Source of the DNA: JACDAE01 sp963717195
GTDB lineage: Bacteria > Chloroflexota > Ktedonobacteria > Ktedonobacterales > Ktedonobacteraceae
Reading direction: 5' to 3'
Assembly (NCBI GenBank): GCA_963717195.1
Contig: CAVQVR010000010.1
Span: forward strand, 124,001-188,000
Length of the DNA stretch: 64,000 bases
Positions within the stretch are counted from its first letter, which is position 1, and each line of letters starts with the position of its first letter. Below, piece by piece: positions 55,148-64,000 of this stretch. A model generated the notes under the pieces. The model searched no databases, was not told the DNA's origin, and was given only the letters and a program-made list of their open reading frames with translations. Made by a program: the position numbers and the translations under genes.

Positions 55148-55994
55148 GGCAGTGAAGCCGATGCGCAAAGTTCCTAAAGATATAGGAAATATCCTTTCCC
55201 ACATCTTATTGATCTGCGTCTCCCTGGTTGTTCTGTTTCCCTTTCTATGGATGCTCGATACAGCACTCAAGCCAAATGCACAGGTGTTTGAATTTCCACC
55301 ATCGTTGCTGCCATCCACGTTCCAATGGAGCAACTTTCTCCAAATATGGACGTACCTGCCCTTTGGAAACATCATTTTTAACTCCCTGCTGGTCGCAGGT
55401 CTGGGCACTATACTTACGCTCATTACTTCCAGCCTGGCGGCCTATGCTTTTGCTCGCCTGACCTTTTTTGGGCGTGACAACATATTTTTAATCTACCTGG
55501 GAACCTTGATGGTGCCGCAAGCTGTTATAGTGGTTCCGGAATTCCTGTTAATGAGATCCCTGGGCTGGACGAACTCTTATCAGGCGCTTATCCTACCAGG
55601 TGCTTTCACAGCCTTTGGAACCTTTTTGTTGCGCCAATTTTTTAAGACGATTCCGATGGAACTGGAAGAGGCAGCACTCGTAGACGGATCCTCGCGATTA
55701 CGTATTCTCATAAGCGTTATCTTGCCTCTCTCAAGACCGGCATTAGGAGTGTTGAGCCTTTTTACCTTCCTGGGTTACTGGAATAACTTTCTGTGGCCGC
55801 TTATTATTGTCAATGGTACCGACACCGCGACCATTCCGTTGGGTTTGCAACTTTTCCAGGGTCAACATGGTTCAGAGTGGAGCTATATGATGGCTGCAGC
55901 CACTATCTCTATTCTGCCTGGAATACTGCTCGTCATTCTTCTGCAAAGATACCTGATTGAGGGGATCAGTTTGAGCGGATTGGGTGGTCGTTAA
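55137..55994 (+). CDS. Sugar ABC permease (MalG-like)
   Basis: 285 aa from ATG 55137, inside the last codons of the MalF-like gene. Six spans; coupling loop EEAALVDGSSRLRILISVILP and FTFLGYWNNFLWPL near the end, both typical of MalG-type subunits. Intact. The start is chosen by overlap, since no strong ribosome site is seen; coupled translation is likely. Confidence 0.88.
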   Translation: MKSEAVKPMRKVPKDIGNILSHILLICVSLVVLFPFLWMLDTALKPNAQVFEFPPSLLPSTFQWSNFLQIWTYLPFGNIIFNSLLVAGLGTILTLITSSLAAYAFARLTFFGRDNIFLIYLGTLMVPQAVIVVPEFLLMRSLGWTNSYQALILPGAFTAFGTFLLRQFFKTIPMELEEAALVDGSSRLRILISVILPLSRPALGVLSLFTFLGYWNNFLWPLIIVNGTDTATIPLGLQLFQGQHGSEWSYMMAAATISILPGILLVILLQRYLIEGISLSGLGGR

Positions 55995-56031
55995 CTCTTT
56001 GTCATTCTGGAAGAAAGGGATAGAAACATCT

Positions 56032-57503
56032 ATGGATAGTACAGCGCCAACAGACGCTATTCGTCAAGAAATCGCCAGAGGCCCATTTGCCAACTCATGG
56101 GAGTCTCTCAAAGCCTACCGCATTCCCTCCTGGTATGAGGATGCAAAGTTTGGTATTTTCATCCACTGGGGAGTCTATTCGGTCCCGGCTTTTAGCTATG
56201 AGTGGTATCCGCGCAATATGTACCAGAGAGACTTGCCCGAATATAAATATCACCTGGAGACGTACGGCGAACAGAGCACGTTTGGGTACAAGGATTTTAT
56301 TCCCCAATTCACAGCTGAGAAATTTGATCCCGACCATTGGGCCGATCTTTTCCGCCAGGCGGGTGCACAATTTGTTGTTCCAGTCGCTGAACACCATGAT
56401 GGGTTTGCCATGTATGATACCTCTTTCTCTGACTGGAAGGCAACAAAGATGGGACCCAGACGCGACGTCATTGGGGAACTGGCCAACGCGGTACGTAAAC
56501 AATGGCTGAACTTCGGACTGTCCAGTCACCGCGCCGAACATTGGTGGTTCTTTGAGGGGGGCATGTCATTCGCTTCAGACGTGCAGGATGTTCGTTATGC
56601 AGACCTCTATGGTCCTGCTCAACCGAAAACCTCACAGCCTAATCAAGAGTTTCTCGATGACTGGTTGGCGCGTAGTTGTGAACTGGTGGACAAGTATCAA
56701 CCCCAACTATTCTATTTTGATTGGTGGATTGAAGAACCTGCCTTTGAGCCATACCTGCAAAATTCGCCGCCTATTACTATAATCGTGCAGCAGAATGGGG
56801 ACGAGGCGTCGCCATTAACTACAAGTTCAACGCATTCCCCGAGGGAACAGCGGTCTTCGATGTTGAACGCGGACAACTCTCCGGCATTCGGTCACCGTTC
56901 TGGCAGACCGATACAGCAATCTCCAAAAACTCCTGGGGGTATGTGAAAGACCAGCACTACAAAACTACTGATGCAATCATTGGAGATTTGATCGATATCG
57001 TCAGTAAGAATGGCTCCCTCCTCCTCAACATCGGACCACGTCCAGATGGCACAATTCCTGAGTATGAGGAGGAAGTGTTACTGAACATTGGTCACTGGCT
57101 CAATATAAACGGTGAAGCAATCTATACGACTCGACCATGGAAAATTTTCGGCGAAGGTCCAACCCAGGTGGAAAGTGGCTCCTTTACCGATTCAGAACGC
57201 GTACCCTTTACGAGCCGCGACATCCGCTTCACCACACGTGGAGAGACTCTGTATGCGATCATTCTGGCCCCGGCAGAAAGCGGAACCGTTACCATCACAT
57301 CACTGTCAACCGGAGCAAATCTGTACTCACAGGAGGTTATCAAAGTCGAGTTGTTGGGAAGAAGTGAAGAGTTACAATTCCAGCGCAACACTGATGGGCT
57401 TATAGTCGAAATACCTTCTGACCACACAAGCAAACAGGCGTTTGCGTTACGTATTTCACCGACGAAAGGAGATACACACACAAAGCTTCATTTGTGCAAA
57501 TAG
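56032..57503 (+). pseudogene. GH29 alpha-L-fucosidase, frameshifted
   Basis: From ATG 56032 (MDSTAPTDAIRQ), AAAGGGA upstream. No signal peptide, so cytoplasmic. GH29 landmarks: WYEDAKFGIFIHWGVYSVPAF, cited as KFGIFIHWG; VVPVAEHHDGFAMYD; nucleophile Asp in LFYFDWWI. The frame is lost near 56764 where one A is missing (CTGCAAAATTC), and resumes as KFAAYYYNRAAEWG. The track back into frame is confirmed by LLNIGPRPDGTIP and the C-terminal beta domain. Restored length about 491 aa. Follows the importer genes and would remove L-fucose from imported oligosaccharides. Confidence 0.78.
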
Positions 57504-57531
57504 TCAACGAGAGAGGACTGGATGGTCTTTC

Positions 57532-57555
57532 TTTCAGAGCGGGATTGCTCTGAAA
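57532..57555 (+). terminator. Small hairpin after the GH29 gene
   Basis: TTTCAGAGC (57532-57540), loop GGGATT, GCTCTGAAA (57547-57555), then AGTTTATC. Weak terminator or processing site; the next gene has its own ribosome site. Confidence 0.4.
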
Positions 57556-57624
57556 AGTTTATCTCATTACCGCTCTTCTGGAGAGCGCGTAGTAGCATCA
57601 CGATACAAGTAAGGAGGCTTTATC

Positions 57625-59283
57625 ATGTGCACACCGTTTCGTACTCGTCTCACAATCTTCGCGAGCATCATCATTCTGTTTGGCGTCATTGCATTTCTCA
57701 TTGCTGCTCCAAGTGTTATGCAGGCGGCAGGCACCCACGCAACGGCTGCCAGCAATGGGACCGTCGTCTACACTCCAGCATCCAACAACCCCGACCCTGG
57801 CAGTGCCTATCCTCGCTTTATCCGCCTTTCCTATGCCGGTTCTCTGAATGGTACATTGCTGGCGACCTTCGAGGACTACCAAAATCCTACCATCCCCTTC
57901 TTCCCGATTTATCGCAGCACCAATAATGGGGCAAGCTGGTCCTATTACTCCCAGATCAATGATACTCACCACAATCCAGCCTGGGGCATGCGCTGGCAAC
58001 CCCAATTCTACGAATTGCCTCAGAAAGTCGGGAGCTGGGCGGCAGGAACTATTCTAGCCGCCGGGAACTCAATTCCGTCAGATAAATCGAAGACTGAACT
58101 TGATTTGTATGCGAGCACCAATCACGGCCAAAGCTGGTCATATGTAAGTATGATTGTCGCTGGTGGAGCAGCGCAGACAGGGTCTAGCCCGGTCTGGGAG
58201 CCAAACTTGCAGATCGATGCGCACGGCAATCTGGTCGCTTATTATTCTGATGAACGCCATAAGGCCAATGGCTACAATCAGTTGTTGGCTCATGAGGTCT
58301 CTACTGACGGTGGCAAAACCTGGGGTGGGGAGATCTACGATGTGGCGATCAATAATGGTGCGGCGCGTCCTGGCATGGTGGTGGTGACCAGAATGGGCAA
58401 TGGCCAGTATGCGATGAGTTTTGAGGCGTGTAATACAAATCCCAACTGCGGTGTCCATGTGAAGATCTCCTCCGATGGAGATAACTGGGGCAGTGCCTCA
58501 AATCTGGGAGCATTGGTGCAATCAAGTGATGGCAACTATCTCTGCTGTACACCCTATAACACCTGGGTTGCAACGGGCGGCAATGGTACACTCTACGTCT
58601 CTGGCAAGGTGGAGTACACTTCTAGCGGCTCTGTCGCCTCTGGTAGCGGTTCAACGCTGATGGCGAACTATAACTACGGTTCAGGTGCGTGGTATCCGGT
58701 GAATGCTCCATTGCACTTCACACCTATACCCTCTGGCTGTAATGGTTGGAGTCAACCTCTTGTTGCAGCTGGCTCAACCTTAATGCAGATGGCAAGCACT
58801 GCTCTCCCGGGTTCTACGACGCGTTGTCAGATCCGGTTTGCCAGTTTGTCCACAGCAGCACCCACGTACTATGAGATTGTCAACCGTAACAGTGGCAAAG
58901 TTCTCGATGTTGCCTACTGTGGAACGGCTGATGGTACCATCGTACGACAATGGACCTGGTTAAATAATACATGCCAGCGTTGGAGCCTGGTAACAAACAG
59001 TAGCGGATATGATACGATCGTGAATGCCAATAGTGGGAAAGTTCTCGATGTTTCCGGCCAATCTACGGCTGATGGTGCTCAGGTAGATCAGTGGAGCAAT
59101 AATGGAGGCGCAAATCAGCAGTGGAGCCTGGTCTCTGTGAGCGGTGGATACTACAAAATCGTCAACCGTAACAGCGGCAAAGTTCTCGATGTCTACAACT
59201 TCTCCACAGCTGATGGCGGTCAGGTGGACCAATGGAGCGATAATGGAGGCACAAATCAGCAGTGGAGTCTGATTCCAGCTTGA
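57625..59283 (+). CDS. Secreted BNR/sialidase-fold protein with C-terminal ricin-type lectin
   Basis: 552 aa, AAGGAGG before ATG 57625, signal peptide ending near QAAG. About residues 45-400 form a beta-propeller with Asp-box-like turns (STNNGASWSYY, STNHGQSWSY, STDGGKTWGG). The fold occurs in sialidases and exo-arabinanases (GH93-like); the catalytic type is not assignable. The last ~130 residues are a ricin B-type (CBM13) trefoil with three QxW repeats (CQRWSLV, NQQWSLV, NQQWSLI). Intact. End of the third sugar operon; probably acts on extracellular polysaccharide. Confidence 0.8.
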   Translation: MCTPFRTRLTIFASIIILFGVIAFLIAAPSVMQAAGTHATAASNGTVVYTPASNNPDPGSAYPRFIRLSYAGSLNGTLLATFEDYQNPTIPFFPIYRSTNNGASWSYYSQINDTHHNPAWGMRWQPQFYELPQKVGSWAAGTILAAGNSIPSDKSKTELDLYASTNHGQSWSYVSMIVAGGAAQTGSSPVWEPNLQIDAHGNLVAYYSDERHKANGYNQLLAHEVSTDGGKTWGGEIYDVAINNGAARPGMVVVTRMGNGQYAMSFEACNTNPNCGVHVKISSDGDNWGSASNLGALVQSSDGNYLCCTPYNTWVATGGNGTLYVSGKVEYTSSGSVASGSGSTLMANYNYGSGAWYPVNAPLHFTPIPSGCNGWSQPLVAAGSTLMQMASTALPGSTTRCQIRFASLSTAAPTYYEIVNRNSGKVLDVAYCGTADGTIVRQWTWLNNTCQRWSLVTNSSGYDTIVNANSGKVLDVSGQSTADGAQVDQWSNNGGANQQWSLVSVSGGYYKIVNRNSGKVLDVYNFSTADGGQVDQWSDNGGTNQQWSLIPA

Positions 59284-59382
59284 TAGGGAAAACTCATCAA
59301 GCGAAAAGAATAAGTTGACAATACTCTCCAATCACGCTTTTCCAGCGAGGAGCAGCAATCACTGCATACGAGAAATATCCTG

Positions 59383-59460
59383 TCTAGACACAAGGATCTC
59401 AACACTCTGGTCGAACAAGATCACCGCTTCATGAAGCGATGGTCTTGCTCGATCAGGTTG
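59383..59460 (+). mobile_element. IS6-family transposase remnant
   Basis: SRHKDLNTLVEQDHRFMKRW is readable on the plus strand and matches the EQDHR region of IS6/IS26-type transposases (NNLVEQDHRFIKRR). Nothing else of the transposase remains in the surrounding 250 bp (59284-59600), and no terminal repeats are seen. Confidence 0.5.
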
Positions 59461-59601
59461 TTATTGTGCAGCATCATCATGAAAGCTGGGATGATTCTGG
59501 CTATCGTGACGGCTTGAAAGAGCCTTCAGAAAGTGCTCAACACAGTCGATCTAGAATTGCAAAAATGCCCTGATACAGACTAATAGATGCGAGAGAACCT
59601 T

Positions 59602-60157
59602 TTAAAGGTTGCGCACCCACATCTCTAGCCGCTGCAGTTTGCGCTCTAGCAACTCTGGCATGCGGAAGGTTGCGGTCAGCACAAACATGCCTTGCAGCGA
59701 TGAGATGAGATCGATCGCCAGGTCCCTCGCCTCTTGCTCGCCCCGGCCCAGGTGCATAAATTGTGTCTGCGCCCAAATCCAGGTATGTCCGGAATATGCG
59801 TGCTCCAACCTGCATCAGCGCGGTATCTTCTTTATCTAGCTCCTGACACAGGCTCCCGTGCGGACACCCATAGCGCACTACCGCCGACTCCTGCTTGCGG
59901 CTGACCGCAAGCAAGGCCAGGATCCGCTGGCGTGGGTCAGACAGGCTCTCCCACTGCACAAACAGAGACTGCAGCTCTCGCTCGTGCGCCTCGATCACGG
60001 CCTCCACCAGCGCCTCTTTGGTGCGAAAGTGATAGTAGATATTCCCCAGTGGAACCTGCGCCTGCTGAGCAATATTGGCGAGCGTCGTCCGGTTCACACC
60101 TTGATGATAAAACAGTGTTTGGGCCGCCTCTATCAGGCGTTCCCGTTTGAGTGCCAT
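59602..60157 (-). pseudogene. TetR-family regulator (LmrA/YxaF-like), frameshifted
   Basis: From ATG 60157 (MALKRERLIEAAQTLFY). Helix-turn-helix TTLANIAQQAQVPLGNIYYHF is complete. Near 59776 one extra T (GATTGGG became GATTTGGG) shifts the C-terminal ligand domain; in the other frame it continues WAQTQFMHLGRGEQEARDL and ends at LEMWVRNL (stop 59602). Restored length about 185 aa, normal for the family. Such regulators usually repress an efflux pump or a hydrolase; no adjacent target is obvious. Confidence 0.78.
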
Positions 60158-61030
60158 TGTCGTCAACACATCTCTCCACATTCAGTCGGTCAACTAACTT
60201 TCTTCATAGTATATTGGACAAGAGAGACATCTGTCAAGAAGGGCAGACGACGATAAAGCGAGATACGATTCAGGTAGATTGGCTTCCGTTTCATGAACGT
60301 TTCATAATCGACCAGGATCTCCGGGTCTTCTGCGAAGTTGATGAAAATTCATGTATCGCGTCTATGACCAATTTTCCCCATCTGCAAATTATCCTTTAGA
60401 AGGCAAATTGTCCTTTAGAGGGCAAATTGGCATCAGTTTTTGTTCAAAAGAGATTGACAGAAGGATTCTAAAATGGTAATTCTAAATTGATATATGTTTT
60501 ACCAGTTCCTATGAAATATTCATTGAAAACCAAAAATTACCACACGAAGACACATCGGTTCCCTGGAAGAAGACACCGAGTTTCATAGCAAAAAGTCTTC
60601 AACAAAGTGGCGTGTTGAATACAATCACAAAGAATCGTGTGGTACTTTGTCCGTTGCACAACGAACAAGGAGGTCGTATGAAAAGTAAAGGACGCTTTTC
60701 CTCATTAACGCTTCTCTTGTTAGCTTTTGTTCTGAGTTATCTAGAAAGAGGACTGGTAAAACTATCATTACTAAAGGCATCCGGGGAAGAAAAAGTATGG
60801 GCTGGGCACAGGTATCTCCTAGAAACCCATTCCATATGATTTTGAATAGTATCTCGTTCCCGTTTCTTCAATGAAGCAAGGATAGATGCCCGGATTTGCC
60901 AGGTATGAAAAGTAGTCGAACAGGGATGCAATATGGTCGCACGGATGTGACTCGCATGGACGCAGCGGCACCTGGTCGCTTCACTTTATTTAAAGGAGGC
61001 TACAGTTGCATCCACCCAAAGGAGGGTAGA
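60158..61030 (+). other. Long intergenic region upstream of the mannanase
   Basis: Mostly without recognisable genes. Contains GTTTCATGAACGTTTCAT (60287-60304, a possible operator), a tandem pair TCCTTTAGARGGCAAATTG around 60391-60429, a promoter-like TTGACA-17-TAATTC at 60454-60482, and a short reading frame listed separately. The long leader implies control before translation of the mannanase. Confidence 0.4.
60678..60839 (+). CDS. Short reading frame with signal-like N-terminus
   Basis: 53 codons behind AAGGAGG, beginning MKSKGRFSSLTLLLLAFVLSYL. The hydrophobic start resembles a signal peptide, but nothing recognisable follows. Could be the broken 5' end of a secreted enzyme or a leader peptide of the mannanase transcript. 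Confidence 0.3.
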   Translation: MKSKGRFSSLTLLLLAFVLSYLERGLVKLSLLKASGEEKVWAGHRYLLETHSI

Positions 61031-62474
61031 ATGCACCATCTCTCACAGGGGAAACTGCGGAGTTTCTTCTTAAACAGATTGAGAATTCTGGTGATGCTCA
61101 CAGAGTGTGTTGACCTTACTGATCAGCAGCTTTTTTGTGAGTAATGCAGTCACTCATGCAGCCTCGTACTGCCAGGTGACCTACACAGTAACAAACCAGT
61201 GGTCAGGAGGTTTTGGAGCAAGTATCACCATCCAGAACACCAGTGGCTCGTCATGGTCGAACTGGAGTCTGGGCTTCACCTTCCCAGCAAGCGGTCAGTC
61301 CATTTCACAAGGATGGAATGGCGTCTTTACAGAGTCCGGCCAGAACGTAAAAGTGACGAATGTAAGTTGGAATGGGAGCGTTACAGCCAATGGATCTGTC
61401 AATCCTGGCTTCAATGCTACCTGGACTGGGAGCAATCCTGTCCCAACAACCTTTACCGTCAATGGTAACACCTGTAACGGTGGAAGTGGCGGTCCAACGC
61501 CTACACCTACAACTGGCACCACTCCTACCCCTGGCATCACTCCTACTTCTACCCCTGGCAACAATTGCGGTGTAGCACCGGTGGACCCCAAGGCCACACG
61601 CCAGGCCCGGAACCTTCTCTGCTACCTGTACAGCATCTACGGCAACCACATCCTCTCCGGTCAACAGGAATCACCATGGAACCAGAACGGTACAATGGAG
61701 ATGAACTATATCTACTCCCTCACCGGCAAGTACCCTGCCATCCGAGGCATGGACTACGGCGACTCCCAGAATTGGTCAACGCGTGCCATTCCCTGGTGGC
61801 AAGCGGGCGGAATCGACATGGTTAGCTACCATATGGGTGCACCTGGTCAACCGATAGATGGATATACTGGTGCTCTGCTAACCGCCGACATCAATGCGGT
61901 ACTCACCCCTGGCACCACTCAATATCAGTCATTTATCTCCCGGCTAGATGGGGCAGCCTCCGAGCTTGCGAAAGCGCAGGCGGCAGGGGTTCCTATCATC
62001 TGGCGTCCTTTCCACGAAGCAGGGGGCACCTGGCTCTGGTGGAGCAAGGAAGGTGGTAGCCAGTACGTCCGCCTCTGGAAGTTCATGTTTAATTACTATA
62101 CGAACGTTAAGGGCCTCCATAACCTCATCTGGCTGCTCCCCTTCGATGGTGCGCCCAACGCAGCTTTCTGGCCCGGCAAAGCCTATGTGGATATCGCGGG
62201 CGCGGACACCTATGGCAGTGATCATAGTCCACAGAACGGCCTGTACAATGCCACCCGTAGTATTGTAGGAAGCTCGATTCCGATTGCCTTGCATGAGAAT
62301 GGTCCTATTCCAGACCCTGACCTGTTGCAGTCCTCAGGTACGAAGTGGGTGTTCTTTAACACCTGGCACACCACCTGGATCACGGATACCAACGTCAACG
62401 CCCAGAGCCTTATACGCAAAGTCTACAGTAGCCCCTACGTGATCACTCGTGACCGTGTCCCCAACCTTAACTAA
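61031..62474 (+). pseudogene. Secreted GH26 beta-mannanase with N-terminal CBM2, frameshift in signal peptide
   Basis: The ATG at 61031 has a near-perfect AAAGGAGGG site and begins a basic signal peptide (MHHLSQGKLRSFFLNRLRIL). About 61104 the frame shifts by one base into LTLLISSFFVSNAVTHAA, after which the sequence is open to 62474. The first start in the long frame is a GTG at 61107, which lacks a ribosome site and the basic region. Then a CBM2 cellulose-binding domain (CQVTYTVTNQWSGGF...), a Pro/Thr linker (TPTPTTGTTPTPG) and a GH26 barrel with acid/base Glu in WRPFHEAGG and nucleophile Glu in IALHENGPIP. Hydrolyses beta-mannan. Confidence 0.8.
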
Positions 62475-62494
62475 CACCGCAATCTGACGCACCT

Positions 62495-62525
62495 GGGCCG
62501 ACCGTCTCTTTCCAACGGTCGGCCC
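62495..62525 (+). terminator. Rho-independent-type terminator after the mannanase gene
   Basis: GGGCCGACCGT (62495-62505), 9-nt loop, ACGGTCGGCCC (62515-62525), followed by TTCTT. Eleven perfect GC-rich pairs 21 nt after the stop. The remaining bases to 62782 show no gene. Confidence 0.8.
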
Positions 62526-62782
62526 TTCTTGCAACACAGCCTTCATCCCAACATATGCATGCTGGAGACAAATTGCCGCCTTCTCTTTTCATGGTCTACC
62601 AGGCAGTCTGGATTTTTATGAGTATACGAATCAAAATCCCTATGGCAAGGGCTACTTCTGAATTTGGCGCAAACATATTACGTAGCCAACGCCAGATCTT
62701 GTGCACGGAAACGATGGTTTCCTGATCTGCGCCGTCAGGCGCGGTCGGGAACAGATCCGGGGGAGTTGGAGACGGGATAAGA

Positions 62783-63226
62783 TCACTTCTCCGGAATAAC
62801 ACTCCATAGACCGTAAGACCTACATTTTCCGTTCAGGGCAGGTTCACAGTAGGAACCTGCAAGTGTCCCATCCCCACGCATCATTCCATTAAAAGAGAAC
62901 GTTTCTTGCCCATGACTACTCGTTGTTACAAATTGAATATCGCCTGCCACATCAATCATTCCTACGAACCGCTCGTTCCACAAAGGCTCAAGGAAAGTAC
63001 CACGAATTGTATGCTGCTGCCGTTGAACGTCTACCAGGGACATTGCTATGCTCGTGTTCCTCGCTACATTGTACATTGTCCCCAAGTAGGACTCCACCGG
63101 TCGAGAAGCAGGGGCAGTTGGGCGAGACCGTGTCACCTGTAAGTGAGCCATTGCGCTCATGGAAGTGGAATGAGAAGAAGGCAACTGCAACCACCAGAGA
63201 CTCATGCCAACACTCAGGAGAAGCAT
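62783..63226 (-). CDS. Membrane-anchored small protein with a repeat-family extracytoplasmic domain
   Basis: 147 aa from ATG 63226. A hydrophobic segment at the N-terminus is preceded in the same frame by RRKQSLRLGALVALAA, so the true gene probably starts farther upstream. That frame is interrupted by a TGA at about 63322, beyond which MDFSSLNVHV is in frame after an ATG (63351). The outer domain (YLGTMYNVARNTSIAMSL, GMIDVAGDIQFVTTS, GTLAGSYC) resembles the domain found attached to Ser/Thr kinases and lipoproteins in Ktedonobacteria. Function unknown. Confidence 0.5.
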   Translation of the reverse strand: MLLLSVGMSLWWLQLPSSHSTSMSAMAHLQVTRSRPTAPASRPVESYLGTMYNVARNTSIAMSLVDVQRQQHTIRGTFLEPLWNERFVGMIDVAGDIQFVTTSSHGQETFSFNGMMRGDGTLAGSYCEPALNGKCRSYGLWSVIPEK

Positions 63227-63371
63227 CGCAGCGAGCGCAACAAGAGCCCCTAAACGGAGAGACTGCTTCCTCCGAGAACGAAGAACCGGCAGTGAGGTTG
63301 ACCCGTTTTCGTAGAGTGCTCAAACGTGGACGTTGAGCGAGGAGAAGTCCATTAAAAACATTTATATACAT

Positions 63372-63400
63372 ATTTTACCACAAAAATGAGCATTTGTCAA
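63372..63400 (-). promoter_or_regulatory. Consensus-like promoter at the IS3 edge
   Basis: Minus strand TTGACA (63395-63400), 17-nt spacer, TAAAAT (63372-63377). The -35 box overlaps the last codon and stop of the transposase, so the element may supply the promoter for the small gene downstream. Confidence 0.6.
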
Positions 63401-64000
63401 GTATTTTCTTTTTTATTTTCTCCTCCCATCTGCTCATAAGTAAAAGGACTCACATACTCTAAAGATGAGTGTTTCCTCTTTCGATTGTAAAATACCTCAA
63501 GATATTCAAAAATATCCTGTCTTGCCTCTGATCTTGTCTTATACTTTTTACGCTCAATACATTCCTCCTTCACTGTTCCAAAGAAACTTTCCATGAGCGC
63601 GTTATCATAGCAATCTCCTTTTCCACTCATACTGATTTCTATTCCATACTGTTTCAGGAGCTTCTGGTATCCATTGCTGGTATATTGACTTCCCCGATCA
63701 GAATGATGGAGCAAGCCAGCTCCTGGATGCCGACGCTCCAATGCCATTTTTGCCGCTTTTGTGATCAATTGCTCATCACGATCTTTGCTCATCGCCCATC
63801 CTACTGCAAAACGAGAGTAAATATCGACGATGGCTGCAAGATAAAAGTCTCCTTCTTGTGTTTTCATGCCCGTAATATCGGCGACCCATTTGGTATTAGG
63901 AGCATCTGCGCTGAAATCGCGTGCCAGGATATTGAGAGCGACAGGATTGCTATGATGACTATCCGTCGTTTTCAGTTTTCTACGCTTGGGTTTGACGTTG
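63397..64000 (-). mobile_element. IS3-family transposase (OrfB), 5' part beyond the window
   Basis: The frame is open to the right edge, so the ATG at 63867 is internal. DDE integrase core: first Asp in KWVADITGM, second in HHSDRGSQYTS, Glu in DNALMESFFGTVKEE, then the IS3-typical C-terminus (HSSLEYVSPFTYEQM). About 200 residues are visible of the usual 270-300. OrfA and the left end lie outside, and the right terminal repeat should fall between 63360 and 63396 but cannot be fixed. The lower GC tail (63360-63500) differs from the neighbourhood, consistent with recent arrival. Confidence 0.85.

Overview
The window looks like a chromosomal accessory region from a Chloroflexota bacterium of the Ktedonobacteria type. 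That placement is inferred from gene style: secreted CAZymes carrying F5/8-type-C, CBM2 and ricin-type lectin modules, LacI-controlled sugar ABC operons, a LuxR regulator with an ATPase/TPR body, a class I HMG-CoA reductase, and base composition slightly above 50% GC by eye. No rRNA gene, intact tRNA gene or CRISPR array was seen.

Layout. (1) 1-20.5 kb is a glycan-utilization locus read on the minus strand: a family-5 solute-binding protein, two permeases, two ATPases, a GH106-like hydrolase and three tandem secreted GH95-like enzymes. A divergent LacI gene (19.4-20.5 kb) lies next to TAATACGTATTA palindromes. (2) 20.5-25 kb holds a truncated membrane gene, an orphan lanthipeptide precursor, an unknown membrane protein and a LuxR-type regulator. 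(3) 25.3-35.9 kb is an eight-gene minus-strand operon with overlapping ends: HMG-CoA reductase, UbiA prenyltransferase, PEP-synthase-like dikinase, BtaA-like (DUF3419) transferase, phytol/dolichol-kinase-like protein, GNAT, acyl-AMP ligase and alpha/beta hydrolase. It is the best candidate here for an undescribed lipid or isoprenoid pathway. (4) 36-41 kb has a GH39/PslG-like hydrolase, a divergent LysR/MFS pair and a VOC protein. (5) 41.3-50.7 kb is a second sugar locus: GH31, LacI, SBP, two permeases and a beta-helix enzyme. (6) 51-59.3 kb is a third: LacI, SBP, two permeases, GH29 fucosidase and a BNR/lectin protein. (7) 59.3-64 kb has an IS6 remnant, a TetR gene, a CBM2-GH26 mannanase, a small anchored protein and an IS3 transposase running off the edge.

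How it fits together: GH95, GH29, GH31, GH106, GH26 and the beta-helix enzyme together suggest attack on fucosylated or xylosylated plant polysaccharides, with three separately regulated import systems.

Two features cut across the window. At least fourteen single-base frameshifts split otherwise well-conserved genes; most are +1 changes in very short runs, and none falls in the lipid operon. A family of perfect 31-38 bp inverted repeats occurs at four sites, and one copy is translated in frame inside the DUF3419 gene.
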